A stretch of DNA of 64,000 nucleotides, from positions 124,001 through 188,000 of the forward strand of contig NZ_FQYP01000005.1 of the NCBI RefSeq assembly GCF_900141785.1, in the 5' to 3' direction. The notes below the pieces were generated by a model. That model had not been told where the DNA came from. It saw nothing but the letters and a program-made list of their open reading frames with translations, and did no database searches. The DNA comes from Aquimarina spongiae. Its GTDB lineage: Bacteria; Bacteroidota; Bacteroidia; Flavobacteriales; Flavobacteriaceae. Positions 45,321 through 55,090 of the stretch are shown here, piece by piece. Numbering within the stretch: position 1 is the first letter of the stretch; each line of letters opens with the position of its first letter. Made by a program: the position numbers and the translations under genes.

Positions 45321-45963
45321 AGTTCTCTTTAATTTCATTCATCAACAAGAAGGCTTTGTTTACATAGTCTTTTTCCAGAAAAAGTGTAAAGTAATTAGAA
45401 GTTGATATAACTTCGAATACCGGAATACCTTCATAAGCCAATAGCTTAAAAATATAGAAATAGAGTCCTATCACCTTCGAGTTGTCCTCGGGAAGAGCAA
45501 TAGACATGGAAGATAAGTTGTCAGCAACAGAAATACAGGTTTCTTTTTTAAAATGTTTTTCTACAGTCTCTTTCAAAGATGAAGAGACCAGAATATTGCT
45601 CTCCTGAAAATTACTCGAATAGGTAAAATAGGCTTTGGTTTCGTCTTTCACACTATTAAGTAGATTAGATTGACTCGTTAAAATGGTATTTGAGTTCAAA
45701 AAAGTATATTCGGTAATTCCAGATCTAACTACAATATCTCCAAGATTCCTTAAATTATCGATATGTTTGATACGCCTGGGGTGGTAACGGCGCAAAGCCA
45801 TTACTATCGATCCCGGTTTTACAGGTTTTCTCATTATTTTTTCTACTTGCGGCAGAAGATCAACCGCAAGAGAACTAAAGTTGATGATATCTCTGGAAAG
45901 CGCATCCTCTAAGAAAGGTTGATGTCGTAGTATATTATGAACGCAATCTGTAATAGTCTTCAT
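45319..45963 (-). CDS. ACT-like regulatory protein beside aspartate kinase (function unknown)
   Basis: This 214-residue soluble protein has a helical N-terminus (FLEDALSRDIINFSSLAVDL) and two C-terminal alpha/beta repeats resembling ACT domains, including NLSSMSIALPEDNSKVIGLY, FYIFKLLAYEGIPVFEVIST and YFTLFLEKDYVNKAF. That last pattern resembles the C-terminal ACT pair of aspartate kinases. It is divergent from the aspartate kinase gene, 113 bp away. A minus-strand -7 box TAAATTTG (45994-45987) lies 24 bp upstream. It may bind an amino acid and regulate aspartate metabolism, which is inference. It has no kinase core. Confidence 0.6.
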   Translation of the reverse strand: MKTITDCVHNILRHQPFLEDALSRDIINFSSLAVDLLPQVEKIMRKPVKPGSIVMALRRYHPRRIKHIDNLRNLGDIVVRSGITEYTFLNSNTILTSQSNLLNSVKDETKAYFTYSSNFQESNILVSSSLKETVEKHFKKETCISVADNLSSMSIALPEDNSKVIGLYFYIFKLLAYEGIPVFEVISTSNYFTLFLEKDYVNKAFLLMNEIKEN

Positions 45964-45986
45964 TGTTATATATTTAACATAATGTA

Positions 45987-45994
45987 CAAATTTA
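45987..45994 (-). promoter_or_regulatory. Candidate -7 promoter element for the ACT-like gene
   Basis: On the minus strand TAAATTTG fits TAnnTTTG, 23 bp before the ATG at 45963. No clear -33 box is seen. Confidence 0.35.
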
Positions 45995-46076
45995 TGCTTT
46001 TTCTTTTAAATTATTTACACTGTGTGCTGAATTAACTAACTATGCACTGTTAAACAATTTACAAAAAGAATAGACG

Positions 46077-47411
46077 ATGAAAATTTTAAAGTTTGGAGGA
46101 ACTTCTGTAGGATCTGTTGAAAATTTGCATAAGATCAAAAACATCCTTACTTCAGATGAAGATGAAAAAATTGTGGTGTGCTCTGCAATGTCAGGGGTGA
46201 CGGACCATTTAGTGCGTCTAGTAGAGAGTGTAAGGTTAAAGGATACCGAAGCTATTACTAGAAGCTTACATCGTCTAGAGAGCAAACACAGTGATGTGAT
46301 TGATGAATTGATCAAAAATCAGGAGGTTAAGGATGAATTAAAAGAAGGCTTGTCTTCTATGATTACCGAGCTTTTCGAAATTGCTAATCAAGATTATTCT
46401 GAAATTGTAAATTCTCAGATCATCACTTACGGGGAGACGATACTTACCTTTATATTTTCGGGTTTTTTAAACCAAATAGGAGTTTCGAATGTGCTGTTGG
46501 ATGCTAAGCAATTTATGCATGTAGGTGCTGTAGAAAATCCCGATATCGCTTTGGTAGGTAAGAAGATCAACAAAGTGCTATCGGATAATCTTCAATCCGG
46601 CATTTATATCACGCAGGGATTTGTTTGTATTAATGAAGAAGGTAATTTGAGTCATCTGAAAAGAGGAGGGAGTGATTATACGGCTACGATTATTGGAGCT
46701 GCTATAAATGCATCAGAAGTTCAGATCTGGACCGATATTGATGGGTTACATAACAATGACCCTAGATATGTTGATGAAACACATCCAATATCACACCTTA
46801 CTTATAATGAAGCAGCAGAGCTTGCTTATTTTGGAGCCAAAATTTTGCATCCTCAAACGGTTTCTCCGGTAGTAAATAAGGATATTCCGGTTTTGCTGAA
46901 AAACACTTTTGATCCTGAAGCCCCCGGAACTATTATTTCTAACAAAACATATAGAAAAGGACTGAAAGCCATATCTGCAAAAGATGGGATCACCGCCATC
47001 AAAATTAAATCCAACAGAATGCTGATGGCTCATGGGTACTTGAGAAGAATCTTTGAGGTTTTTGACAATTATAAAACCTCTATTGATATGATTACTACTT
47101 CAGAAATTGCAATTTCTTTGACTATTGATGATACCACTAATCTTGATAAGATCGTGAAAGAAATTGAGAGTTATGCTGAAATAACGGTGGAGCAGAATCA
47201 TAGTATTATATGTATCGTCGGAGAATCTGTGATTAATGATAAGAATTCGTATAAACTATTCGAAATATTAAACTACATACCTGTACGTATGGTTTCTTAT
47301 GGAGGTAGTAATAACAATATTTCAATTTTGGTAGATACCAAAGACAAAATACCAACATTAAGATTTTTGAACGAAAAACTATTTCAAGTTCAACATGAAA
47401 TAGTTGTATAA
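46077..47411 (+). CDS. Aspartate kinase (monofunctional)
   Basis: This 444-residue cytoplasmic enzyme phosphorylates aspartate at the entry to lysine, threonine and methionine synthesis. It starts with MKILKFGGTSVGSVENL, the aspartate-kinase phosphate-binding loop, and has LKRGGSDYTATIIGAAINA, WTDIDGLHNNDPRYV and the substrate-binding LTYNEAAELAYFGAKILHP. Two ACT-type segments occupy the C-terminal third (MAHGYLRRIFEVFDNYKTSI and following). No homoserine dehydrogenase domain is attached. Length is normal. Confidence 0.93.
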   Translation: MKILKFGGTSVGSVENLHKIKNILTSDEDEKIVVCSAMSGVTDHLVRLVESVRLKDTEAITRSLHRLESKHSDVIDELIKNQEVKDELKEGLSSMITELFEIANQDYSEIVNSQIITYGETILTFIFSGFLNQIGVSNVLLDAKQFMHVGAVENPDIALVGKKINKVLSDNLQSGIYITQGFVCINEEGNLSHLKRGGSDYTATIIGAAINASEVQIWTDIDGLHNNDPRYVDETHPISHLTYNEAAELAYFGAKILHPQTVSPVVNKDIPVLLKNTFDPEAPGTIISNKTYRKGLKAISAKDGITAIKIKSNRMLMAHGYLRRIFEVFDNYKTSIDMITTSEIAISLTIDDTTNLDKIVKEIESYAEITVEQNHSIICIVGESVINDKNSYKLFEILNYIPVRMVSYGGSNNNISILVDTKDKIPTLRFLNEKLFQVQHEIVV

Positions 47412-47434
47412 TTGTTTGTTATGTAATTTGTATA

Positions 47435-47500
47435 AAAGCAAGGTAAAGGTTTTGATATCCATACGTAATATAAAATTCAAAGCTTGATCCTTGCTTTTTT
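47435..47500 (+). terminator. Terminator after aspartate kinase
   Basis: AAAGCAAGG (47435-47443) pairs with CCTTGCTTT (47489-47497), followed by TTT. The stem encloses a long, partly structured loop. Confidence 0.6.
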
Positions 47501-47943
47501 ACTCTTTTTCTATTCTTCCTACCTGTGTAGCAACTTAATGGTAGTAATATTTAGGTTTTATATCGATTGATTACAAAGGTTAATATTTATAAATCTGTAC
47601 TACCTTTTGTTGTATCTTTTCTCAATCTACGTTTCCTTTGTTAATGATAATTATGATGTAGATTTTACTCGTAAAAATCGTAAAGACTGAAATCCTGGAT
47701 TTTTTGATTTTCTTAAGAAAATTGTAGGCAACCTTTTTCATTTATAAGGTCTTAAGGGTAATAAAAGCGTTGAAATCAATTCTAGATTACAAATTTTACT
47801 TGTTAAGGTTATGTTATTTTAATGTAGTGCGGGTTTTAATCAAGCTTTATTGAACTATATTTAAAATTCGAATAGTCAGGGAACAACCATAGTCATAACA
47901 TTTCTTTTCTCTTGTATTGATACGTATAGTAGATGTACAATGA
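47501..47943. other. Non-coding AT-rich stretch before the TonB/DUF4249 operon
   Basis: No credible gene is seen. A short inverted repeat ATTTTAC-TC-GTAAAAAT is near 47672. The promoter of the downstream operon is at its right end. Confidence 0.5.
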
Positions 47944-47951
47944 TAAGTTTG
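47944..47951 (+). promoter_or_regulatory. Candidate -7 box of the TonB/DUF4249 operon
   Basis: TAAGTTTG fits TAnnTTTG with TTG at 47917-47919, 24 bp upstream. It lies 23 bp before the ATG at 47975, and inside a longer open frame from 47933. This favours the shorter start. Confidence 0.4.
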
Positions 47952-47974
47952 TTGGACTACACCAAATCAATTTT

Positions 47975-48733
47975 ATGTGCGTGAATAATACTTACTCTTT
48001 TCTTATCGGGCTACTTTTTTTTTCATTGTTAACTCCTGGGCTTACCACTTTGCAAGCACAGACAGATTCGGAAAAAAAGTCTTATTACAAATGGTTTGAT
48101 AATTCTGTAGGAAATCAAAACACAGATCTGTACAACGGTACTATTTTTATCAATAGATATCGTACCATCGGAGAGAAACATCGATTTTTTGAAGTTGAAG
48201 ACTTTTTAGATGGAAGCGTCACCTATGATGGAAACAATTACTATGACTTACCCATGCAGTATGATGTCTATCAAGACCAACTCATCGTAAAGTTAAAACA
48301 AGGATATGCTAATATTGCTTTACAATTAATAAAAGATAAAGTAGAAGCTTTTGAAATTGGTGATACTCCATTCGTTAGAGTAACTAATGATAGTATGAAA
48401 CAGGTAGGGTCAGATGGGTTTTATGAAGTGTTAGTGCGAAGCCCCAAACTTACGCTACTCAAAAAACATAGCAAAAGCCGGCAAAAGAGGGTAAGGAAAG
48501 GACAATCCTATTACGATTTTGTAAGTAAGGTGAATTATGTGGTCTACTATAAAGAGAAATACTATCCCGCAAAAAGTAAAAGTGATGTTTTGGATATTTT
48601 CCCAGAACTGAAAGAAGAAGTGAATGAGTATTATTCTTTATCAAGAAAACTTCTTAAAACAAACCCTGATGTCTTTCGCTCGGCATTGTTCAAAAAATTG
48701 ATAAGTCTAATTTCTAACACAAATAATTCTTAA
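47975..48733 (+). CDS. Secreted hypothetical protein of the TonB/DUF4249 locus
   Basis: This 252-residue protein starts MCVNNTYSFLIGLLFFSLLT, a signal peptide ending near TTLQAQ. An ATG 14 codons upstream (47933) exists but would put the promoter box inside the gene and extend the signal oddly. The mature part is rich in Tyr and charged residues (KSYYKWFDNSVGNQNTDLYNG, shortened here to key features) and basic near KKHSKSRQKRVRKGQSYYDF. It precedes the TonB receptor by 3 bp, so it is co-translated and likely part of the uptake complex. Family not recognised. Confidence 0.7.
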   Translation: MCVNNTYSFLIGLLFFSLLTPGLTTLQAQTDSEKKSYYKWFDNSVGNQNTDLYNGTIFINRYRTIGEKHRFFEVEDFLDGSVTYDGNNYYDLPMQYDVYQDQLIVKLKQGYANIALQLIKDKVEAFEIGDTPFVRVTNDSMKQVGSDGFYEVLVRSPKLTLLKKHSKSRQKRVRKGQSYYDFVSKVNYVVYYKEKYYPAKSKSDVLDIFPELKEEVNEYYSLSRKLLKTNPDVFRSALFKKLISLISNTNNS

Positions 48734-48736
48734 TTT

Positions 48737-51493
48737 ATGAGAAAGTTACTATACACTTTAATTTTTCTTTTATATCAGGTAACCTTCTCACAAAATCAAA
48801 CTACAATTTCGGTAAATTTTACCGATGCTAGTATAGGAGAGGTGATTCAAGAGATTGAAGCCAATAGCAATTATCATTTCTACTTTGTAGAAGAGTGGCT
48901 TGGAGATAAAAGAGTAACCGGAAACTATAATAATGTACCTGTACAGGAAGTATTAAATGCTATTTTCAAGGATACAGTGCTCAATTATTATCTTCTGGAT
49001 AACAATGAGATTGTACTGATTAGGAACAATGTCATTTATGATGAATTACCCGAAAATTTCTTTGGTAGAGAAAAAGTAGTAGAAAATACGGTTACTAAAA
49101 GGAAAAAGAATATCAACCCTTCATTTTATGTGGAGCAAAAATCTTCAACCAGAACAGAAACATTTAGAATTGGTAAAGAAGATATCAATAGTACAAGAGA
49201 ACGGTATTCTTTAAGTGGATATGTTACCAATTTTAGAACTGGTAGACCTATTGGCAATTTGGCGATAGTAGTTTCAGGGACAAGTATTGGAACACAGACC
49301 GACAAGAATGGTTTCTATCAAATAGATTTACCCCCAGGACAAAGTATTTTGGAGACCAGTTCTGTGGGTATACAAGACTCAAGAAAACGAGTTATTATTT
49401 ATAACGATGGGGAATTGGATTTTGAGCTAGACGAAAGTTTAGAGCAATTGGATGAGGTGATTCTTGAAGGAAAAGTGAGTAAAAATGTTACGGAAACTAT
49501 TACTGGAGCAGAAAAAATAGATGTTGAAGAATCCAAGAACATTCCATTGGTGTTGGGAGAGCGAGATGTATTTAAGGTAGCAACAGCTTTGCCTGGAATT
49601 TCTACTGCTGGTGAAGGTTCTGCTGGATTTAACGTAAGAGGAGGTAAGTCTGATCAAAACCTTATATTGGTAGATGATGCAGTAATCTATAGCCCACAAC
49701 ACTTTTTTGGAATCTTCTCGGCACTTAATCCTTTTTCTATAGAGGATGTAACAGTGTATAAAGGAAGTATTCCTGCTGAGTATGGTGGTCGATTATCTTC
49801 GGTTTTTGATATTAAATTAAAAGATGGAGATACCAAAAAATTTGGAGGAGAAGCATCTATAGGGCCTGTTACCGGTAATGTCGTTCTTGACATCCCTGTG
49901 ATCAAAGACAAATCAGCGCTACAAATTGGAGGTAGAGGAGCCTATGCCAATTACATATTAAGATCTTTGGACGACGAATCTTTAAAAGATAGTGAAGCTT
50001 CGTTCTATGATGCGAATGTAAAATATACACATCGATTTAATGATAATAATAAGCTTAGCGCTACGGGGTATATCAGTAGAGACGATTTTAGTATTACCTC
50101 AGATTCATTGTATATCTATAACAATAGACTATTATCGTTGAAATGGGATCACACCTTTAATGATAATAATAAAGGTAGTCTGGTTCTTTATAATAGTGAG
50201 TATAAGTTCAATATTGAGTTTGATGGCGGAGCAAATAACAACTTCGATTTGGGATTCTCTGTACAGGAAACAGAAGCCAAACTCAAAATGAATCATGCTT
50301 TCAATGATAAATATAGTCTGGATTATGGAGTGTCTAGTAAGTTGTATTCCATCGAACCAGGAAGAATAGACCCTTTTGATGAACAGTCTATTGTGACCCC
50401 ATTAGCTATTCCCGAAGAACGGGCATTAGAATCTGCAGCATTTATTTCCGGTAAGTTGGATTTTACTGAAAAGTTTTCTGTAGATGCGGGATTCCGATTC
50501 TCTGTCTTTAACGCGCTGGGAGAAGGAGTGCAACGTATATATGAAGATGGTAGACCTAGGAGTGAAGCCACTTTATTAGAAACGCAGGAGTTTGATAAAA
50601 ATGAAGTCATTGAAACCTACACCGGACCCGAAGCAAGACTGTCTTTGAGATATCTATTAAGACCTGATCTGTCGATAAAAGCAAGTTTTAATAATACGTT
50701 TCAATACATACATCGTTTATCCAATAATACGACCGTATCTCCTATCGATACCTGGAAACTTTCAGATCTAAATATAGAACCACAACAGGCAAATCAATAT
50801 TCTTTAGGACTCTACAAGAATTTTGAAGATGATTTGTACGAGTTAAGTATCGAAGGGTTCTATAAAGAGTCAGAAAATATTCTAGATTTTAAAACAGGAG
50901 CACAGATTTTATTGAATGAAACTATAGAGGCTGAAGTATTGCAAGGAGAGGGCGAGGCCTACGGAGTAGAGTTTCTCTTGAAAAAAACCAAAGGAAAATT
51001 AAATGGATGGTTAGGGTACACGTACTCTCGTTCGTTTATCAAGTTGGATAGCCCATTCCCAGAAGAACGGGTAAATAACGGAGACTTCTTTCCTTCCAAC
51101 TTTGATAAGCCTCATGATTTTAGTATGGTGGCCAACTATAAGTTTACCAAACGATTTAGTCTTTCTGCCAATTTTGTATATCAAACAGGAAGACCGGTTA
51201 CATTTCCGGTAGGGAATTTCTTTTTTAATGGATCGGAAACCGTAGTGTTTAGTGATCGTAATAGATTTAGAATTCCAGATTTTTATCGTCTGGATTTAGG
51301 ATTTAATATTGAAGGAAATCATAAAAAGAAAAAATTAGCGCATAGTTTCTGGACCATATCGATTTATAATGTGCTGGGGCGTAACAATCCATTCTCGGTA
51401 TTTTTTGTTACCGAAGATGGAGAAGTAAAATCCTTGCAAAGTTCAATATTCTCGATACCGGTACCATCGATAACTTACAACTTCAAATTCTGA
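48737..51493 (+). CDS. TonB-dependent receptor with STN and carboxypeptidase-like domains
   Basis: This 918-residue outer-membrane transporter has a signal peptide (about 1-18, MRKLLYTLIFLLYQVTFS), an STN (secretin/TonB N-terminal) domain (about 22-95, ISVNFTDASIGEVIQEIEAN), a carboxypeptidase-regulatory-like domain (about 155-235, LSGYVTNFRTGRPIGNLAIV), a plug with GFNVRGGKSDQNLILVDDA and SIPAEYGGRLSSVFDIKLKD, and a barrel ending NFKF. The STN domain is typical of receptors that signal to an anti-sigma factor, but no sigma/anti-sigma pair is adjacent. It is followed by four DUF4249 lipoproteins, its probable surface partners. Confidence 0.92.
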   Translation: MRKLLYTLIFLLYQVTFSQNQTTISVNFTDASIGEVIQEIEANSNYHFYFVEEWLGDKRVTGNYNNVPVQEVLNAIFKDTVLNYYLLDNNEIVLIRNNVIYDELPENFFGREKVVENTVTKRKKNINPSFYVEQKSSTRTETFRIGKEDINSTRERYSLSGYVTNFRTGRPIGNLAIVVSGTSIGTQTDKNGFYQIDLPPGQSILETSSVGIQDSRKRVIIYNDGELDFELDESLEQLDEVILEGKVSKNVTETITGAEKIDVEESKNIPLVLGERDVFKVATALPGISTAGEGSAGFNVRGGKSDQNLILVDDAVIYSPQHFFGIFSALNPFSIEDVTVYKGSIPAEYGGRLSSVFDIKLKDGDTKKFGGEASIGPVTGNVVLDIPVIKDKSALQIGGRGAYANYILRSLDDESLKDSEASFYDANVKYTHRFNDNNKLSATGYISRDDFSITSDSLYIYNNRLLSLKWDHTFNDNNKGSLVLYNSEYKFNIEFDGGANNNFDLGFSVQETEAKLKMNHAFNDKYSLDYGVSSKLYSIEPGRIDPFDEQSIVTPLAIPEERALESAAFISGKLDFTEKFSVDAGFRFSVFNALGEGVQRIYEDGRPRSEATLLETQEFDKNEVIETYTGPEARLSLRYLLRPDLSIKASFNNTFQYIHRLSNNTTVSPIDTWKLSDLNIEPQQANQYSLGLYKNFEDDLYELSIEGFYKESENILDFKTGAQILLNETIEAEVLQGEGEAYGVEFLLKKTKGKLNGWLGYTYSRSFIKLDSPFPEERVNNGDFFPSNFDKPHDFSMVANYKFTKRFSLSANFVYQTGRPVTFPVGNFFFNGSETVVFSDRNRFRIPDFYRLDLGFNIEGNHKKKKLAHSFWTISIYNVLGRNNPFSVFFVTEDGEVKSLQSSIFSIPVPSITYNFKF

Positions 51494-51505
51494 TATTTTT
51501 TTGAT

Positions 51506-52690
51506 ATGATGGTTAAAAAAATATATCGATTGCTATTGCTGTCCGGGCTTGCCTTGGTATGTAATAACTGTGTCGAAGAATTTGATTTTGGAACACAAAA
51601 CTTTGAGGATATCTTGGTGGTTGATGCCAGGATAACTGATGAGTTGAAGTTCCAGAAGGTAGCTCTCTCCAGAACTTTTCGACTGGAGAATGAGGGGCCT
51701 GCACCCGAGATCGGTGCTTCGGTTAGTGTTACCGATGATCGACAAAACGTATTTCAATTCTCAGAAACAACAGAAGGACAATACATTTCTAATGAAGCTT
51801 TTGCTGCAGAGTCAGGAGTGAATTATCAACTTCAAATTACTACACTAAATGGAAAATCATATGCGTCTAGAGCGGTTACTTTACCGCAACCTACGCCGAT
51901 TGATGAATTGTATGTAGAACGTATCATAAATGATGATGGAGAAGAAGGTGTAGGTTTTTTTGTCGATAGTTTTGATCCTACCGGTAATGCATTCTTTTAT
52001 CGATATGAATATGAAGAAACCTATCAGATTATACCCCCTTTTTGGTTTGATTTGGATATAAAGGTGATTTCAAGAGACCCTCCAGAAATAGATGTAGTTT
52101 CAAGAGAAAGAGAAGAAAGAATATGCTATAAAAATGAATTTTCAAATCGGATAATTATCAATGAAACTACTAGTTTGTCAGAAAATAGGGTAGAACGTTT
52201 TATGGTTCAATTTTTAGCCTCTTCAGATTTAAAACTACGAGATCGGTACAGTATTCTGGTAAAGCAATTCGTACAAACACCAGAGGCGCATGAGTTTTTT
52301 GATACGTTAAGTAATTTTTCGGATTTAGAGAGTTTGTTTTCGCAATTACAACCGGGCTTTATAGTAGGGAATATATTATCGGTAGAAAATCCGAATGAAA
52401 ACGTATTAGGTTTTTTTGAGTTGACTCCGATATCCGAAAAGAGAGTTTTTGTCAATAGGAGAGATTTTTTTCCAGAATCAACAAAACCAGATTATCCTGC
52501 AAATTGTTCATTTTTTGAAGAATCTGAAGATGAACCATTAAAAGTAATAGATGCAGTAGAAAATAGAGGTTTGAAGCTTATTTCTGTAGGAGCTGGATTT
52601 ATTTATGATCAATACACATTTACTTTTAAAATTTGTAGCGACTGTAATGTATTAGGAAGTAATGTAAGACCTGATTTTTGGGTGGATTAA
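51506..52690 (+). CDS. DUF4249 lipoprotein, paralog 1
   Basis: This 394-residue protein is the first of four tandem paralogs. It has a signal peptide with Cys22 (LVCNNCVEEFDFGTQNFEDI). The lipobox is relaxed and is followed by acidic residues, the surface-export pattern of Bacteroidota lipoproteins. The family core reads ILVVDARITDELKFQ, LSRTFRLENEGP and SFDPTGNAFFYRYEYEETYQ, and the tail is CSDCNVLGSNVRPDFWVD. It is closest to paralog 2 by sight. DUF4249 proteins accompany TonB receptors and are thought to act as their substrate-binding lids, by analogy with SusD. Ligand unknown. Confidence 0.88.
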   Translation: MMVKKIYRLLLLSGLALVCNNCVEEFDFGTQNFEDILVVDARITDELKFQKVALSRTFRLENEGPAPEIGASVSVTDDRQNVFQFSETTEGQYISNEAFAAESGVNYQLQITTLNGKSYASRAVTLPQPTPIDELYVERIINDDGEEGVGFFVDSFDPTGNAFFYRYEYEETYQIIPPFWFDLDIKVISRDPPEIDVVSREREERICYKNEFSNRIIINETTSLSENRVERFMVQFLASSDLKLRDRYSILVKQFVQTPEAHEFFDTLSNFSDLESLFSQLQPGFIVGNILSVENPNENVLGFFELTPISEKRVFVNRRDFFPESTKPDYPANCSFFEESEDEPLKVIDAVENRGLKLISVGAGFIYDQYTFTFKICSDCNVLGSNVRPDFWVD

Positions 52691-52706
52691 TGTTTTATGT
52701 TTTAAA

Positions 52707-53882
52707 GTGATATCGAAACAATTTACATATCGTTTGTTAATTCTTACTGTAGTTATGCAAGTGAGCAATAGTTGCGTAGAAGAATTTGAATTCGGTACCC
52801 AGAATTTTGAAGATGTTTTGGTGGTGGATTCCAGAATCACAGACGAGCTAAAACCTCAAGAAGTTGGTCTTTCTCGAACATTTCGTTTAGAAAATGAAGA
52901 GCCTCAACCCGAACCTGGTGCCACAGTTAGTATTGTTGATGATCAACAAAATGTGTATTCCTTTTCAGAAACAGAAGCAGGAAACTATGTGTCTGATATT
53001 GCATTTAGAGCAATGCCCGACGTAAGCTATCAGCTTCAAATCACCACAGATGGTGGAGAATCCTACACCTCCAAACAAGTTCGTCTTCCACAGACTACTC
53101 AAATTGATGATTTGTATGCAGAGCCTATTGTTAATGATGATGGTGAAGAAGGCATCGGGATTTTTGTAGATACTTTTGACCCGTCTGGAAATGCTGATTT
53201 TTATCGGTATGAGTATGAAGAAACCTTTCAAATTATTGCTCCTTTTTGGAGTAATCAGGATATTAACGTGATTTCTAGAACTCCTCCTGTGTACGAAGTT
53301 GTGCAAAGAGAAAGAGAAGAGCGAGTATGCTATAAATCGGAGTTTTCTAATAGAATTATTTTAAACGAAACTACCGGGCTGAATGAAAATAATGTAGAAC
53401 GCTTTATGGTAAATTTTGTTCCTACCTCAGATTTTAAAATCAGGGATAGGTATAGTATTTTAGTAAAGCAATTTGTGCAGTCCCAGGAGGCTTACGAATT
53501 CTTTGAATTGTTAAAAGATTTTTCGGATTTAGAGAGTTTACTATCTCAAATTCAGCCTGGTTTTGTAACAGGAAATTTAACTTCAGTGAATAGACCTGAT
53601 GATAAGGTATTAGGCTTTTTTGAAGTAACCTCCGTTTCAGAAAAAAGAATTTTTATCAACAGAAGAGAATTGTTTCCTAGAGCAGACCGCCCTGCTTTTC
53701 CTTTAAATTGTACGCTTACAAGAATAGATAATGATAATCCCCAACGTATTGTGGATGCTGTAGAGCTTAGAGGTTTGAAGCTAGTTCAGGTAGGAACGAA
53801 TGGTGTTGTGCTAGTTTTTAAAAGTTGTAGTGATTGCACGGTTTTAGGGAGTAATATAAGACCTGATTTTTGGGAGGATTAA
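52707..53882 (+). CDS. DUF4249 lipoprotein, paralog 2 (GTG start)
   Basis: This 391-residue paralog appears to begin at GTG 52707 (MISKQFTYRLLILTVVMQVS), since the nearby ATG at 52691 opens a frame that stops at once. The Cys follows SNS and is followed by VEEFEFGTQNFEDVLVVDS. The core and tail (CSDCTVLGSNIRPDFWED) match paralog 1, with ITDELKPQEVGLSRTF. It lies 16 bp after paralog 1. The GTG context, GTGATATC, is nearly the same as that of paralog 3, so the start region was probably copied with the gene. Confidence 0.86.
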   Translation: MISKQFTYRLLILTVVMQVSNSCVEEFEFGTQNFEDVLVVDSRITDELKPQEVGLSRTFRLENEEPQPEPGATVSIVDDQQNVYSFSETEAGNYVSDIAFRAMPDVSYQLQITTDGGESYTSKQVRLPQTTQIDDLYAEPIVNDDGEEGIGIFVDTFDPSGNADFYRYEYEETFQIIAPFWSNQDINVISRTPPVYEVVQREREERVCYKSEFSNRIILNETTGLNENNVERFMVNFVPTSDFKIRDRYSILVKQFVQSQEAYEFFELLKDFSDLESLLSQIQPGFVTGNLTSVNRPDDKVLGFFEVTSVSEKRIFINRRELFPRADRPAFPLNCTLTRIDNDNPQRIVDAVELRGLKLVQVGTNGVVLVFKSCSDCTVLGSNIRPDFWED

Positions 53883-53898
53883 AAGTGTCGTATTTGAA

Positions 53899-55086
53899 GT
53901 GATATCAAGAAAATATACATATCGATTATTGATTCTTACTGGGATAGTTCAGGTAAGCGGGGGCTGCGTAGAAGAGTTTGAGTTTGGCACGCAAAATTTT
54001 GAAGATATTTTGGTGGTTGAATCCACAATCACAAACGAACTAAAATCACAAAAAGTATCTATTTCCAGGACTTTTCGCTTAGAGAATGAGGGCCCGGTAC
54101 CAGAACAAAATGCTAGAGTATCTATTTTGGATAATCAAGGAACAACATATACATTTGTAGAAGAAAATCCTGGAGTGTATTTGTCTTCAAGTACTTTTAC
54201 GGCAGAATCAGGGAGGTCCTATCAATTGCAAATTACTACGCAAGACGAGAAATCGTATGCATCTCAATTCGTTACTTTACCGCAAGTAACCCAAATAGAC
54301 AATATCAAGGCAGAGCGTGTTATTAATGACCAGGGGGTGGCAGGAGTTGGAATCCTGGTAGATAGTTTTGATCCAACAGGTAATGCAAATTTCTATCGCT
54401 ATGAGTTTGAAGAAACGTATCAAATTATACCTCCTTTCTTTTCTTGTATACAATTAGCAATTATCTCAAATGACCCTCCAGTGATAGATATAGCTCCTCG
54501 TACACGAGAAGAACGGGTTTGTTACAGAACTGATATCTCTAATTCTATTATCCTGAATACGACAGGAACGCTGGCCGAGAGTAATGTAAAAGACTTTGTG
54601 GTTCGTTTTATACCTCCCGATGATGCGGTGCTTCGTAATCGATATAGTATTTTAGTGAAACAGTTTGTACAATCTGCAGAAGCGTATGAGTTTTATGAAA
54701 CCTTGAGTAATTTTTCAGATTCTGAAAGCCTGTTTACTCAAATTCAGCCAGGATTTATAGAAGGTAATGTGCAATCAGTGGATAATCCAGATGAGAGTGT
54801 TTTAGGTTTTTTTGAAGCTGCTTCGGTATCCACGGCAAGAGTTTTTGTGAATCTGAAGGATGTATTACCAGGAGTGTTTCGTCCCGATTTTCAAGTAAGA
54901 TGTGCTTTATTAAATCAACGAGGGGTAACAGATAACGAAATAAGAGAAATAATTAGATTGGTCGAAGGAGGATTTAGGTTGTTTACTTTTGATGCTACAA
55001 CAAACGTATATTCCTTAGCGACACCTATATGCACAGATTGTAATGTGTTAGGTACAAATGTTCGTCCCGATTTTTGGGAGGATTAA
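53899..55086 (+). CDS. DUF4249 lipoprotein, paralog 3 (GTG start)
   Basis: This 395-residue paralog begins at GTG 53899 (MISRKYTYRLLILTGIVQVS), then GGC and the shared VEEFEFGTQNFEDILVVES. It uses ITNELKSQKVSISRTF, a change shared with paralog 4 (ITNE), and SFDPTGNANFYRYEFEETYQ. The tail is CTDCNVLGTNVRPDFWED. Together these suggest 3 and 4 come from a later duplication than the split from 1 and 2. It is 16 bp after paralog 2 and ends 4 bp before the ATG of paralog 4. Confidence 0.86.
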   Translation: MISRKYTYRLLILTGIVQVSGGCVEEFEFGTQNFEDILVVESTITNELKSQKVSISRTFRLENEGPVPEQNARVSILDNQGTTYTFVEENPGVYLSSSTFTAESGRSYQLQITTQDEKSYASQFVTLPQVTQIDNIKAERVINDQGVAGVGILVDSFDPTGNANFYRYEFEETYQIIPPFFSCIQLAIISNDPPVIDIAPRTREERVCYRTDISNSIILNTTGTLAESNVKDFVVRFIPPDDAVLRNRYSILVKQFVQSAEAYEFYETLSNFSDSESLFTQIQPGFIEGNVQSVDNPDESVLGFFEAASVSTARVFVNLKDVLPGVFRPDFQVRCALLNQRGVTDNEIREIIRLVEGGFRLFTFDATTNVYSLATPICTDCNVLGTNVRPDFWED

Positions 55087-55090
55087 TTTT

